A stretch of 64,000 bases of DNA from Malachius bipustulatus (taxonomy: Eukaryota > Arthropoda > Insecta > Coleoptera > Melyridae): the NCBI GenBank assembly GCA_910589415.1, contig OU342633.1, forward strand, positions 55,236,404 to 55,300,403. Direction: 5' to 3'. Below, one piece after another: positions 52,601 through 64,000 of the stretch; position 1 is the first letter of the stretch, and each line of letters begins with the position of its first letter. The notes below the pieces were generated by a model, which saw only the letters and a list, made by a program, of their open reading frames with translations, had not been told where the DNA came from and did no database searches. The position numbers were made by a program, and so were the translations under genes.

Positions 52601-55600
52601 GGGTTACGCCCTTTAGCATGATGTGTACGCCATTTGCCTAGTTCCTGAATTTCCACATTGGTGTTACGATAAATGCATGTTACATCACATTTGACCCATA
52701 TAAAGCTTTGTGGATTACGCCAGTTGTTGAATTTATGTGGAATACGCCTTTTAGAAACCATCTACATCCTTAACTCAATTTCACAAAATTTGAGGGTTAA
52801 GCCATTTGGCCTACGACCTGTCGATGTTATAAGTATGCTACTCCAACTTTCGATGTAAACCTCGATTTGTTTGAATTTCTAGTTTTGAAGTTTCGAGAGG
52901 TTTTAGTTGGCAAAGTTCGGAATGAGGTACAAATTGATACTTAACAAACAAACAAGAAATTAAGTTAAACTTCCCTTTGGTTAGTGAGGTGAATTTAGTA
53001 TCTTTAATTTTGTGTAGGCCTGTTGTTTATTTAAATTTCTGTGTGCACACAACCTTTCTTCAATTTATTGGATTTGTTTATCAATTTGTTTATACCTGTT
53101 TGTGGATTTTGATTTTACCTTTGATTTTAATCTTGAGGCGTTTGACTCATTCTCGGGGAGGAAATCGATGTTTCACTTTAACCTTAATTCGTGGTTTTCT
53201 TCATTGTTGCCCTGTTTGAACCTTTCGTGTTGAAAATTTATGTATCTGAACTTAGAACGACCTTTTACTTTCGGGGGACTAATTTGGCAACTATGTTACC
53301 CTTACTTTGGTGTTTGCGATTTAGTGACAGCGCCAGGGGAGGACCTTGAACGTCTGTGAATTGAGATATTGTGAAACGGGACTTTTATGGTTATTGCCTG
53401 GTAACACTCTCTTTCTACTACTTACTACGGATTCGGGAGGATTTTCCTCCCTGATGAAGCGCTGTAGGCAAATTTTTTCAATATTCAAGGTCATGCAATT
53501 TCCCAGCACTTCAAAAATTTGACCGTAGGCTGTAGCCTACCTAGCCTAACTGGAAATGCGCCACCGTATGGGGGTATTTTTGAATTTTCCAGAATGAGTC
53601 TATAATTATTTCTTATTTCATAGATATGTCAGATTGAAAATTGAATAATTGATTATTATGCTGAAGAGCTAATCACCAACAATAAGTCTTCCTTTCACAA
53701 TTATCATCATTTTTTCCCCACTGCCAGGGCTCTCCAATTTTGACAACAGCCTTGAGTCATAGTCCTATTTGATGATAGAAATGGGGCGTAAATAATTTGA
53801 AACATGCTTTTTATCTGTTGCTATCTCTCAAAAATTGGGAATATTGAGATCGGATTTCAGTTGTTTGATTCAAGAATCCAGATGAAATTAATATTTCAGC
53901 AGAATCAGCCAACAGTTATCATAGTGCCTGACTATCTGACACATCCTATTTGATTGTTTCTTTAATATCTTAATTTTATGATCCTAATTCCCAAAGATCA
54001 TATAGAAAACAATTACACTCTAACAGCAAACAACAAAATTGAATTATTTCACCATTGTGATTATTACTTATTTTAAATTAAATTTTCTTGAATCTCTAGA
54101 GATCCACCGACATTTACATAATCCACAATACACAGTAATAAATGAACAGCTAGACACATATCGTTCTCCACTACTTGATTTTCTTCTTGATATCAACAAC
54201 TAAGAAGGTTCTGAAGAAATTGCATTATGATCTAGTTAGTTCTGTTAAAAATTCATTTAAATCTAGTTACTTGTTTTATGATCACTTAGGTTACCATACT
54301 GTTACTGCTATGTTACTACATCAATAATTTTATTTACATATGTCTGAAGATGCTACAAAGTAGTGAAACACGTGTAACGTTAATATCCAGCAATATACAT
54401 CAGTAGAATTTTTTAAAACATTAGTGTTTTATTTATCATCAATCAACATGACAACCATGTTGTATTGCAGCAAAATTTCGTTTGTTTAAATGACACATTT
54501 TTGATTGTATGAATATGTCTCGGTATATGTATATTCAGAAGAGATGAGCTGCTATGTTAGTAAAACAAAACGTTGATCGAATTTTTATATTTTCTGTAAC
54601 TTATATTACTAAAACACACTCTTTGACCAAATTATACCAGTGTTTTATTGAATTTTTTGAGTATACAATGCCCTTTATTTTTTTATAACTATTTATACAT
54701 TTACCTTTTGTTTTTTTGTTTACTTATTTTTATATTCGGTTTGTATTTTGTAACAACAATCAGCAATAACAGAATAAAACCTGTTTCTGTTTTTATTAGA
54801 TGCTGCTGCAATGTCTTTATGTGCAGAAATATCAATTTTAATACCTTTTTGATCACGGATTACAAACCTAACATAAATGTAATTATTGTCGAAAAATTTT
54901 AAAGGTATCCAAGTAAGGAAAATCACAATAAATATGTTCAGATAAAAGTAAAATATTAAAGTCGATTTAAATGGTGTTTTTCGTGATTTTTATCATTTAT
55001 GATTTTGTGTGGTTATCAAGTGATAAAGACCTGCATTCACTCTTTTATGCATCAAGTGATAAATTAAAAAAAAAAAATTATTCAATTTAATCAACAGAGA
55101 ACTTCAGCATTTATTTAAGATTGTTTTTGTTTTTTTGGAACTTTTTTGGTAGAGAAGTAGCTTTCAGAAATTTCTCAAATAATGACCGAAATTATCAGCT
55201 CTCAAAATTCACTAACAGCCAATATTATACATCAGTCTTTTGCTTTTGGTTTTCCTCTTTTGTCAAATGAGATTCCTTTTATACCAAATGCTTTTTCAAT
55301 GTTTTTAATAATGTCACTGCAAGTAAATGGGAAAAGCAATTGACACAAAGTGAAACTGATTTGACATGAAAGGAAATTGATTGCTAAATCAATGACTACA
55401 ATCGTTGATAGATAGAAAAATAAGAAAATCATTTGACAAATAAGGAAAAGCAATTGACAAAAGAAGAAAACCAAAAGAAAAAGACTGTAAAGGCTCATTA
55501 AGTTAACGGGCAGATTTCTGCGGCCATTTCTGAAGAAGGTATCGAGTCTAATTGGAATTTTTTTAAATTTATCCATTCTTGACATGAAAGTAATTACAAA

Positions 55601-58600
55601 AATGACAACAAAAGTCATTTGACGTCGATATTAGCTTCAAAAACGAGCACAGAAATCTGCCTGTTAGCCTAATGAGCCTTTATAATATTGGCTGTAAGAT
55701 GTTCTTTGGGGACAAGAATAAGAATAAGAAGGTATTTTGATCTTGAAGAACATGCAGAATATGTAATGTAGCTACAGCTACAAGCTAAAAAAGAAGTTTT
55801 CAATCTGACAGCACTGCTTTCTTAGGAACATGTAAATGATTAGGTAAAACGCCTAATCTCTGTGCTACTTTTACACCACCGGTGAAACTTGGTTCCACAA
55901 ATACAGCCACATTTCACTATAATAGCAATTAAAAAAAAACTCATAATGAGGTAATGAAGTATTTTTCAAGGAATAAATCCCACTGTGGGTGATAAAAACC
56001 ACTAAAAATTGAAATGCGGAACTGCATAGCTTGACCTGGTTGTCAAATCAATAAATTTCATTATTTTAAACATTCAGTTCTATAAATAAATAGGGTCCAA
56101 TAATAAAAAAAAGATAGTATGATAAAGTTTTATAGATCCGGTTAATCAATCAAGTGCTTATTCTGCTCCAATTTACATCTCAAAACCCTCATTTTGTAAT
56201 TTGATTGTGTGTAACCGACATTAAAACTACTGACCTTCTTAAAACTGAATTGTCTTGAGGATGGGCTAGTAGCCCAAAACCGGTGGACAATATTTTTATT
56301 GTTAAACATAAACATCTTTATTAACGCCGTCCAACAATTTAACAAATAATCACATTAAATAATACTCTCAAAGAATAATTGCAAAATAATTTGCCTAATA
56401 AGTATTTTTCTCAAGTTTATCAACTTTAATGGACAACTCTGTATGTTTGCTAGAAGTCTTTACAATTCGACAACACCTTCAACTGGGGAGTTATATGTTG
56501 ATTTTCAAAACGGGTCATAGCGCTTGATATCAGAAATTAGTTGAATTTCACATTGTTTTGCAAAATTCTTTAGTAAAAAAAATTCATGTAATTCTTAATG
56601 TTGTAACAATGATGACGTTTCTACCTTTTGACAATCTACTTAATAATAAAAGTCATGAGTCAGTAATAATAAAATCTGGTTCTGTTTAAAAATGGCTTAT
56701 TATAGAACGTATTGTCTGAAAATTTGAGATGAGCGCGGACGTTTCAGTGGAAACTGAAACTAGGGGTAGTAGAATTTATTATTAGAAAATAACGGTTAAC
56801 AAAGCAACGTTTATAATGCTATGCCAAATCCTTATGGCCCGCTTTGAAAATCAACACGACACTGTATACTCAATGATGATGTTACTTGTTTTATTGAATT
56901 ATTGAATACATATACCATGACCAATTATTATACTATCGCAATTTGTGTCTGTGAAGCAAGAAACAAACTGACAAGGATTTATTTCAGGGCTCGGTCGAAC
57001 ACTGCATGATAGCAGTACAGTTGCTGTCGCAGTTGACATGCGAAATGAACCAAATCTCCGAAGTAGAAGCGAACAGATCACTAACAAAACATAGGAAAAT
57101 TGCGTCGTCTTTTCGTGATACGCAGCTATTTGAGATTTTCAGACTGTCCTGCACTCTGCTAGGCACCGCTAGGGAAAATTGTAAAAACATTAATTTCGTG
57201 GATGAGAGTCAGCACGGACTGATGACTCAGCTCTTACGTCTGGCCCAGAACTGTCTCACGTTCGACTTCATCGGCACTTCGACGGACGAATCTTCCGACG
57301 ACCTCTGCACGGTGCAGATTCCTACCAGCTGGCGCCCTGCGTTTCTCGATTTCACGACGCTGAAATTATTTTTCGACCTGTATCATTCTTTACCAAGTTC
57401 CCTAGCATCGCTCGCTCTGAGTTGCCTGGTTCAGATCGCTTCCGTGAGACGGTCTTTATTTAGCAATACGGAGCGGTGTAAATTCCTGACTCATCTGGTG
57501 AACGGTGTGAAGCACATTCTGCAAAATCCCCAAGGACTCAGTCATTCGGCCAACTATCACGAATTCTGTCGACTTCTCGCCCGATTGAAATCAAACTATC
57601 AGCTGGGTGAACTCATTATGGTTGACAATTACCCTGAAGCCATTCAGTTGATCGCTAAATTTACAATACAGAGTTTGCAGGTAGGTAAATTATTTTATAA
57701 ATTTTCGTTCAAGTCGTTGATTGTGTTTATTTCTTGCTTTCAAGATGTGGCAGTTTGCCCCCAATAGTGTTCATTATCTGTTGAGTCTGTGGCAAAGAAT
57801 GGTCGCTTCAGTTCCATACGTTAAAGCTACCGAACCTCATTTGTTGGAAACATACACACCCGAAGTAACGAGTGCTTACATAACTTCAAGGCTAGACTCT
57901 GTATCGATCGTCATAAGAGACGGCTTAGAAGATCCATTAGATGATTTGGGGATGGTGCAGCAACAATTAGAACAATTATCTGTGATTGGTAGGTGCCAGT
58001 ATCAGAAAACTTGTACTTTACTAGTGCAGTTGTTTGATCAAACCGCTGGAACTTACCAGGAATTGTTAGCTATTGCTGCTGCGACTCCAGCTCAACAAAT
58101 TGAAATCACCATCCAAGAAGGTATTAAATCTCTTCAAAAGTACATAAGAGTTTGATAATAATAATTGTTGTTTCTTCTTTTTAGGTCGATTGACGTGGTT
58201 AGTTTATATCATAGGATCTGCTATCGCGGGCAGGATATCTTTCAATAATAACGAAGAGCACGACACAATGGACGGCGAGTTAGTCTGTAGAGTTTTACAA
58301 TTAATGAACCTGACCGATTCGAGACTTTCCCAGGGCGGTTGTGAAAAATTAGAACTGGCGCTGTTGAGTTTTTTCGAACAGTTTAGAAAAATTTACGTGG
58401 GCGATCAGGTACAGAAGAACGCCAAAGTTTACAGGCGATTATCGGAAGTGTTAGGTTTGAACGACGAAGCTACAATTTTGAGTGTTTTTATAAGGAAAAT
58501 GTAAGTATAACACCCTGCCCCTTGAAAACCAGACATTTTAGGACGGTTCAGGAATAAGCCCTTAAATTTAGTGCGTACCTTTAAATAACACCCTGTATAA

Positions 58601-61600
58601 ACAAGTGCAATTGAGAGTTGTGCTACAAGAGTTGTCTCAAATTTATTTGAACACAACTGTACAAAGTCAAAATTCTGTTGTGCTTATGTGCTTGAACTGC
58701 AAACATAATGTTCATTATGTCAATATGTCCAGCAATAAAAATCTGGAATAATTTCTTGAAATTACTGTCATGTCAACATTTTTTCAAACCGTTGTTTTAT
58801 TTTACAGAATAACCAACTTGAAGTATTGGGGTAGAAGTGAGCAGATCATAAGCAAGACCTTGCAGCTGTTGAACGACTTGTCGGTAGGTTACAGTTGCGT
58901 CAGGAAATTGGTAAAGCTTGATGAGGTGCAATTCATGTTGAACAATCACACCAACGAACACTTCCCCTTCTTGGGGAATTCGGGAGCCGTACAAGAAATG
59001 CGATGTAGATCGATGTTTTATACATCTTTGGCAAGACTTTTGATGGTGGATTTGGGTGAGGACGAAGACAAGTTTCACACTTTTATGCTTCCTCTTACCG
59101 GTAGGTGAAATACGATTAATTTAATCGCGTCTTTAATTTTTGAATTTCGATTTCACAGCTTCATTCGAAAGGTTGGGTACACTGCTGGCGACAGCGGATG
59201 GACCTCTGTTCGCATCGGACGAAGCTAAAAAAGCTCTGATCGGCTTAGCGAGAGACTTACGAGGTGTAGCGTTCTCGTTTAATACGAAAACTTCTTACAT
59301 GATGCTTTTCGATTGGATGTATCCTTTTTTAATAAATTTTCAATTATTATTAAATTAAAAAGCAATTTTGTAAAGATATTTTTTCTTGACTTGATTACTA
59401 GATATCCGAATTACACACCAATTTTACTGAGAGCGATAGAAATATGGTATCACGATCCACAGGTAACGACTCCCGTGCTGAAGTTGTTTGCCGAGCTGGT
59501 GCAGAACAGGGCGCAGAGATTGCAGTTTGACGTGTCGTCACCTAATGGGATATTACTTTTTAGAGAAGCCAGTAAAATTATTTGTAGTTACGGTCCGTTT
59601 ATACGAATTAATTGTTTTGACATTGTTTTATAGAACGGTGTTTTATAGGTAGTAGAATATTGAACGTAGAGGTATCCAAAGAACAAACCTACCCTTTGAA
59701 ATTGAAGGGAATTTCGATATGTTTCTCTATGCTGAAGCATGCTTTGTGTGGGAGTTACGTTAATTTCGGCGTCTTTAGATTATACGGAGATGAAGCTTTA
59801 GACAACGCTTTAAATACGTTTGTAAAATTATTACTGTCAATACCTCAGTCGGATCTCTTGGTGAGTATTCTCATAGCACATAGCAATAAAATTATTTGCC
59901 TCAAGTTTTGCACAGTCGCTGGGATGGAATTTAGGATATCTGAACTTTATGCTTCATTGTTTATTTTTTTCATTGACTTCTGCAAGTGGAATTGTGAAGC
60001 TTTCAAATTTATTGTTTTATATTTCAAATTATTGTAAGTAAACCTCATTTTAGTAAACTTTGACTAAGCTAATAACCGTTATCCGGATTGTACAGGAAAA
60101 TTTATTTCTTCACTGTTGGAACAGTTGGTTGTATCCAATTATGATATCATGCGAATCAGCTTTGCACCAGCTAGTGATGAGAATAGAAAAATCACTAGAC
60201 AACAAAGAAATTGGCCTCGGGGCTTTTCTAGACATAGAGGGGACGTTTGACAACACCTCCTTCAGCTGCATGGTATCGGTCGCTAGAAGACATGGCGTCG
60301 ATGACACCACAACTAGGTGGCTGAGCGCTATATTGGAAGTTTGGGGAGACAATGAGGGTCAGCGTCACCAAAGGATGCCCACAGGGCGGAGTCCTATCTC
60401 CGTTGCTGTGGGACACGGTGGTGGATGACCTATTCAACAAGCTAAACAACAAAGGTTATTACACCCAAGGCTATGCGGATGACATAGTCATACTGGTCAT
60501 GGGGAAATACACTAAAACCAGCACAGAGTTCATGCAAGGGGCTTTGAATACCGTGGAGGAATGGTGCCTCGGGGCGAAGCTTCGCGTGAACCCTGTCAAA
60601 ACGGCACTGGTCCCCTTCACCAAAAGAAGCAAGATGGAGGAATTAATCCCACCCGTCTTCTTCAATGAACGGCTGCAGGTGAACGACCGGGTCAAATATC
60701 TGGGAATAACCCTGGATGCAAAACTGACCTGGAATCTTCACCTGCAGAAGGCGATTAATAAAAGTAAAATGGCACTGATGGCTTGCAGAAGGTCATTCAG
60801 TAAAACATGGGGACTAAAACCACGCATGGTACATTGGCTGTATATTGCCGTGGTCAGACCCATACTAACATATGGCTGTCTAGTCTGGTGGCCAAAGATC
60901 AACCAGAAACAAGCCATTATGAAAATTCAAAGTGTTCCAACACTACATCAACGACAGCACTGGAGGCCATACTTGACCTACCTCCTCTTGACATTCATAT
61001 TAAGAGCGAGGCACGTTTGGGCGCCTACAGGCTGAAACAAAACCAAAACTGGGATAAACCTGGGAAAACTGGGCATTCCAGAATAACTGATACCATCGCA
61101 GATCCTATCCTGGAAATGCAATCCGATGGTATGAGTACTACGATATCATTTGTAAAACCATTCAAGGTTCTAATGGACTGGAAAGAATGGCAACAAATGG
61201 AACACCTGTGCCTGAAAAAAGGGCTGGTCTGGTACACAGACGGCTCAAAGACAGAGACAGGTACCGGAGCTGGAGTGCATGGGGGGTGGTCCCCGGATGC
61301 AATATTTACGTGCCACTGGGGACTCATGCCAGCATCTTCCAGGCTGAAATAAATGCAATTAGGCTATGCGTTGGAGAGAATACCAGAAGGAACTATCGAG
61401 GTAGAGAAATCTACATCCTCTCCGACAGTCAGGCTAGCCTGAAAGCCCTTGCAGCTTATGAAATCAGATCAAAACTGGTCTGGGAATGCCTGCAAGACCT
61501 CATTGACTTAGCCAGGTTCAACATGGTGACACTAGTTTGGGTTCCGGGTCACCGTGGGACGCCTGGTAATGAGGCTGCAGATCAACTAGCCAAGAAAGGC

Positions 61601-63914
61601 GCTGGGATGAACTACATTGAGCCCGAACCAGTGTTTGGCATCCCAAGGAACACTGTACGCGGGGCGGTGGCTCAGTGGGTAAGAACCCAACATAGAGCAC
61701 ACTGGAACCGTATAACAGGAAACAAACATGGTAAGGTGATGATCAAGGAGCCCTCTCAAAACTTTTGCCAGACAGATACTGCAACTAAACAGAATGCAGA
61801 TCAGAACGGTGGTGGGTCTTCTCACAGGACACTGCCACCTAAGAGTACACCTACATAAGCTGGGGATTTACAGAGATGAACCAGTTTGTAGACTCTACAA
61901 TGAAGAAGATGAGACAGCTTCTCATGTGATATTCGAGTGTCCAACACTCGCAAGAACGCGCTATGCGGTCCTGGGACCACTCAGCCCCGGGAGCCTGCTG
62001 GCGGAAAGGACCTTGGTTAGCGGACTGCTGAACCTTGTCAAAGGAACGGAGCTCTTCTAACCAAGGAAAATCTAAATGTGAGAAATACAATAAGCCCGCT
62101 GGCTTCAGTGTTTGGGACCACATAAACCATCTCTCACATTTAGTTAAAATACCAAATATCAATACCAATCCAATTTTGATGGAAGAAAGTGTCTGAAATA
62201 TTAACATAAATACAAAGATGGCCTAATGATCCCTACTCTAATACTAATATAATAAAAATCTGTCTGGTGCCGGTCAATGCCATGATGATAGAAACATGTT
62301 TATGCTGACGAATAACATTCCTTTTAAATATTACTGTAGGGGTACCATAACAAACATCTAATGTTTAACATTAATTTCCTTCAGGTTTGATATAATAACA
62401 ACAATAATTGCTTAATATGTTATACTTTCTTAAGTGAGATTCTATATCATTAAATCTCAGAATCACTGAAATATATGATAGAATATCCCTAGTGCCTTTA
62501 TAGTGCTTACAAATCCATCAATATCCAGGAACTATGGAAGAAAGTAAGGTTATTAGTAGTAGTTGTCAGTAAAATTGGTGTCTAAAATTCCATTGTCACG
62601 ACTGTTTGTATAGTATAAATTAAATAATTGGGTTTGGACACTTGCTTACATTTTACAGTTATGCTTTTTCTATAAATATAGTTATACCATATTTTAATGA
62701 AATTATTTGACTGGTTATAAAATGTGAGAAAAAGTAATAAAATTTTCATAAGCATTAGCATTTAGAAGAAAGAGAAAGTGAGTGTCCAGACTTTGCTCAC
62801 CCGAAATGGAACCCTAATAAAGTATTTCGATTTTTTAGGATTACCCAAAGCTGTCACAGACATATTACGTTTTGCTGGAGTGTATGGCACAGGATCACAT
62901 GAGTTTTTTGTCAACTCTTGAGCCACACGTTTTTTTATATATCTTGTCCTCGATTTCTGAGGGCTTGACTGCCTTAGGTGGGCAACTGAATCATTTCACA
63001 GGTCTGTACGGATCAGGGACACAGCAAACAGTATTTTATGATTTCATGGTAGCGTTTAGTCGAGTCCCACTATTGCACCACAAATTTTATACTTTTATTC
63101 GCCAAATTTAATAATTTTATTGTTTGTTAATTGAAATAATAATGAATTAATTAGTATAAAATTTGCTGCAACAGAATTAATAAAAACACAAAGTTTTTTA
63201 ATTGCTTGTCGTTTTATTTGAATTATATTGCGATTAGATTTTTTTGTTGAGTGAAATTTTTAGTGCATTGCTCTTGAAGCTGTTCATATAATTTCGAAGG
63301 TGTTTGCTGTTTAGTCTCTGACTGTACAAAAACTATAAACATTAACCTGGTACCTAGTTGGTGTTGAAAAGAAATATTTTTAATGATATTTGCATGCTTA
63401 AGAAATCAAACATACCTATTTGTTCATAATATGTAAATGTGTTAATATTCTCAGATACGATGGTCTGCACTGGTTGCTGTGCAACATTGGATCATATCGT
63501 TACGTATTTGTTCAAACAATTAACTCAAAAAGGTAAGTTCAGTTTCAGGAAGTCGATTAACAGATTTGTAATTCGATTAAAATTAAATTCGACAGTGTAT
63601 CCCGGCAAGAAGACGCGAGCCGGAATGGCACCATCAAGTGATATGTTCCTGAAAGTTTTGGAGATGCATCCTGAAATTCTCCAGCAGATACTGAGCACCG
63701 TTTTGAATGTGATAATGTTTGAGGACTGCAGAAATCAGTGGTCGATGTCCCGTCCGCTGCTAGGCCTGATATTATTAAACGAGGAATACTTCAATCAACT
63801 GAGAGAGAACATCATCAGGAGTCAGTCACCCGAGAAACAAGCGGCCATGGCGCAATGGTTTGAGAGTCTCATGGATGGAATAGAGAGAAATTTACTCACC
63901 AAAAATAGAGATAA
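49624..63914 (+). CDS. Ranbp16: Exportin-7 (RanBP16), 3' end outside window
   Basis: A nuclear transport receptor of the importin-beta superfamily that moves cargo with Ran-GTP. Coding exons: 49624-49638 (MADDL), 49887-50294, 56988-57680, 57745-58120, 58185-58500, 58808-59100, 59159-59318, 59402-59592, 59649-59860, 62839-62977, 63455-63532 and 63596-63914. Phases agree at every junction. The coding length is 3200 nt, so 1066 residues plus a split codon; the mammalian protein has 1087, so about 20-30 C-terminal residues are missing beyond the window. The importin-beta N-terminal domain is in exon 2 ([20 protein letters not shown]), followed by HEAT-type helices. Strongly conserved stretches include [59 protein letters not shown] and [20 protein letters not shown]. 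The donor after exon 8 (59593) reads GTCCGT, weaker than the rest. Introns 2 (6.7 kb) and 9 (3 kb) carry transposons. Confidence 0.96.
52453..52814 (+). repeat. Array of eight GGTTACGCC-like motifs
   Basis: Variants of GGTTACGCCATTTGGCCTA occur at 52453, 52517, 52538, 52602, 52623, 52712, 52739 and 52794, all on the plus strand. They often come in pairs 21-27 bp apart, and the pairs at 52517 and 52602 are 85 bp apart. The sequence between them is not conserved. It could be a decayed satellite or a protein-binding array inside a mobile element. Confidence 0.5.
55216..55694. mobile_element. TAA-flanked element, intact copy of the nested repeat
   Basis: Ends CAGCCAATATTATA are inverted, with TAA at 55213-55215 and 55695-55697, a PIF/Harbinger-type 3-bp duplication. 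Inner ends CAGTCTTTT...AAGACTG enclose TTGACAAA-rich sequence. It is the uninterrupted relative of the copy at 11236-19046. A smaller MITE lies within it at 55489-55682. Confidence 0.7.
55489..55682. mobile_element. MITE of about 190 bp inside the 55-kb element
   Basis: AAGGCTCATTAAGTTAACGG and its imperfect complement end near 55681, with TA on both sides (near 55488 and 55682). The arms continue through CAGATTTCTG and CAGAAATCTG. Confidence 0.7.
56497..56866. repeat. Relative of the 42979 MITE
   Basis: Shares GTTGATTTTCAAAACGGG, GCTTGATATCAGAAATTA, AATGATGACGTTTCTACC and GCTTTGAAAATCAACA in order with 42985-43560. The outer CAGGGTG on the left is eroded, and the inner CCTCCTGTAACTG arms are absent. 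Confidence 0.7.
60146..62060 (+). pseudogene. LINE ORF2 remnant (RT and RNase H)
   Basis: RT motifs in order: [15 protein letters not shown] (60220-60265), [13 protein letters not shown] (60373-60411), the catalytic GYADDIVIL (60472-60498) and [14 protein letters not shown] (60691-60732). Then comes RNase [14 protein letters not shown] (near 61227), [17 protein letters not shown] and [20 protein letters not shown] (61537-61596), followed by a C-terminal Cys/His segment [14 protein letters not shown] (61891-61932). Frameshifts near 60350, 60930, 61240 and 61790 divide it into at least five frames, so it is dead. Confidence 0.88.
60146..62167 (+). mobile_element. 5'-truncated LINE with RNase H in exportin-7 intron 9
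   Basis: Flanked by ATCCAATTATGAT (60133-60145) and ATCCAATTTTGAT (62168-62180), a 13-bp TSD with one mismatch. It begins inside the RT domain, so endonuclease and ORF1 are lost by 5' truncation, as LINEs usually are. It lies in the sense orientation of the host gene and contains the broken ORF2 described separately. The 3' untranslated part starts after about 62060. The presence of RNase H points to the I-like group of LINEs rather than Jockey; this is inference. Confidence 0.8.
62181..62838 (+). other. Rest of exportin-7 intron 9
   Basis: AT-rich intron between the LINE and the acceptor TTTTTTAG at 62838. Nothing else recognised. Confidence 0.6.
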
Positions 63915-64000
63915 GTGAGTGAAAATTTTTACTGTTTGTTTCAAGTCTTCAGTAAAAAATTGAAGTCAATTATGTTTCTTATAACTAATATAGTTATTAG

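Larger units (their letters stand above)
50295..56987 (+). other. Exportin-7 intron 2 (6.7 kb)
   Basis: Contains the motif array at 52453, the TAA-flanked repeat at 55216 and a MITE relative at 56497. From about 51170 to 53560 the base composition changes (more GC, T-rich coding-strand words, almost no long A runs), as in inserted DNA, but I found no terminal repeats, TSD or protein. 53600-55200 shows nothing further. Open frames at 54648-54926 are AT-rich chance frames. Confidence 0.8.

Noticed and set aside
58505..58605. Two AACACCCTG words in exportin-7 intron 5
   Set aside because: They resemble CAGGGTG element ends but are direct, not inverted, and too close to delimit an element.
60110..62207. 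Minus-strand frames over the LINE
   Set aside because: Antisense to the RT and RNase H remnants, with no motifs of their own.

Overview
This is an insect nuclear genome window: spliced genes with GT-AG introns, AT-rich intergenic DNA, and many transposable elements of insect type. I cannot fix the order from sequence alone. Two conserved genes anchor it. The first is slimb/beta-TrCP (slmb, minus strand), complete in seven coding exons from 25433 down to 8098. The second is exportin-7 (Ranbp16/XPO7, plus strand), whose exons run from 49624 to at least 63914; its last exon lies beyond the window. A third gene (minus, 34475-33272) encodes an unrecognised coiled-coil protein with a tandemly duplicated exon. 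Both conserved gene models were checked by codon phase across every intron.

Layout. 1-1.2 kb: relic of a retroelement ORF. 1.2-8.1 kb: mostly featureless AT-rich DNA, with repeat fragments at 2.8-3.7 kb. 8.1-25.4 kb: slmb, whose 14.3-kb second intron holds a BEL/Pao retrotransposon with identical-looking 565-bp LTRs, three TA-flanked inverted-repeat elements (one about 2 kb, with a broken Tc1/mariner-like transposase) and a set of diverged repeat units. 26.6-27.2 kb: inverted-repeat element with a perfect 8-bp target-site duplication (TSD). 28.4-32.5 kb: a P-superfamily (THAP) transposon with TIRs and an 8-bp TSD, itself interrupted by a short LINE copy with a 12-bp TSD. 33-35.5 kb: the coiled-coil gene and nested palindromes. 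35.9-43.6 kb: hAT-like MITEs, a second THAP-bearing element, a 1.4-kb foldback element and further MITEs. 44.2-49.0 kb: a Gypsy element (166-bp LTRs, TSD TGTTC, serine-tRNA-type primer site) with one frameshift in integrase. 49.6-63.9 kb: exportin-7, carrying MITEs and an odd motif array in intron 2 and a 5'-truncated LINE in intron 9.

Biology. slmb encodes the F-box/WD40 substrate receptor of an SCF ubiquitin ligase; exportin-7 is an importin-beta-family nuclear transport receptor. They are neighbours, not a pathway. Most of the remaining content is transposon biology: at least seven insertions can be delimited by target-site duplications, and two can be checked against empty paralogous sites inside this same window. 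The most interesting items are the two THAP/P-superfamily elements with different ends, the nested insertions whose empty site survives at 55 kb, the large foldbacks and the exon-duplicating coiled-coil gene. I found no CRISPR array, rRNA or tRNA gene.
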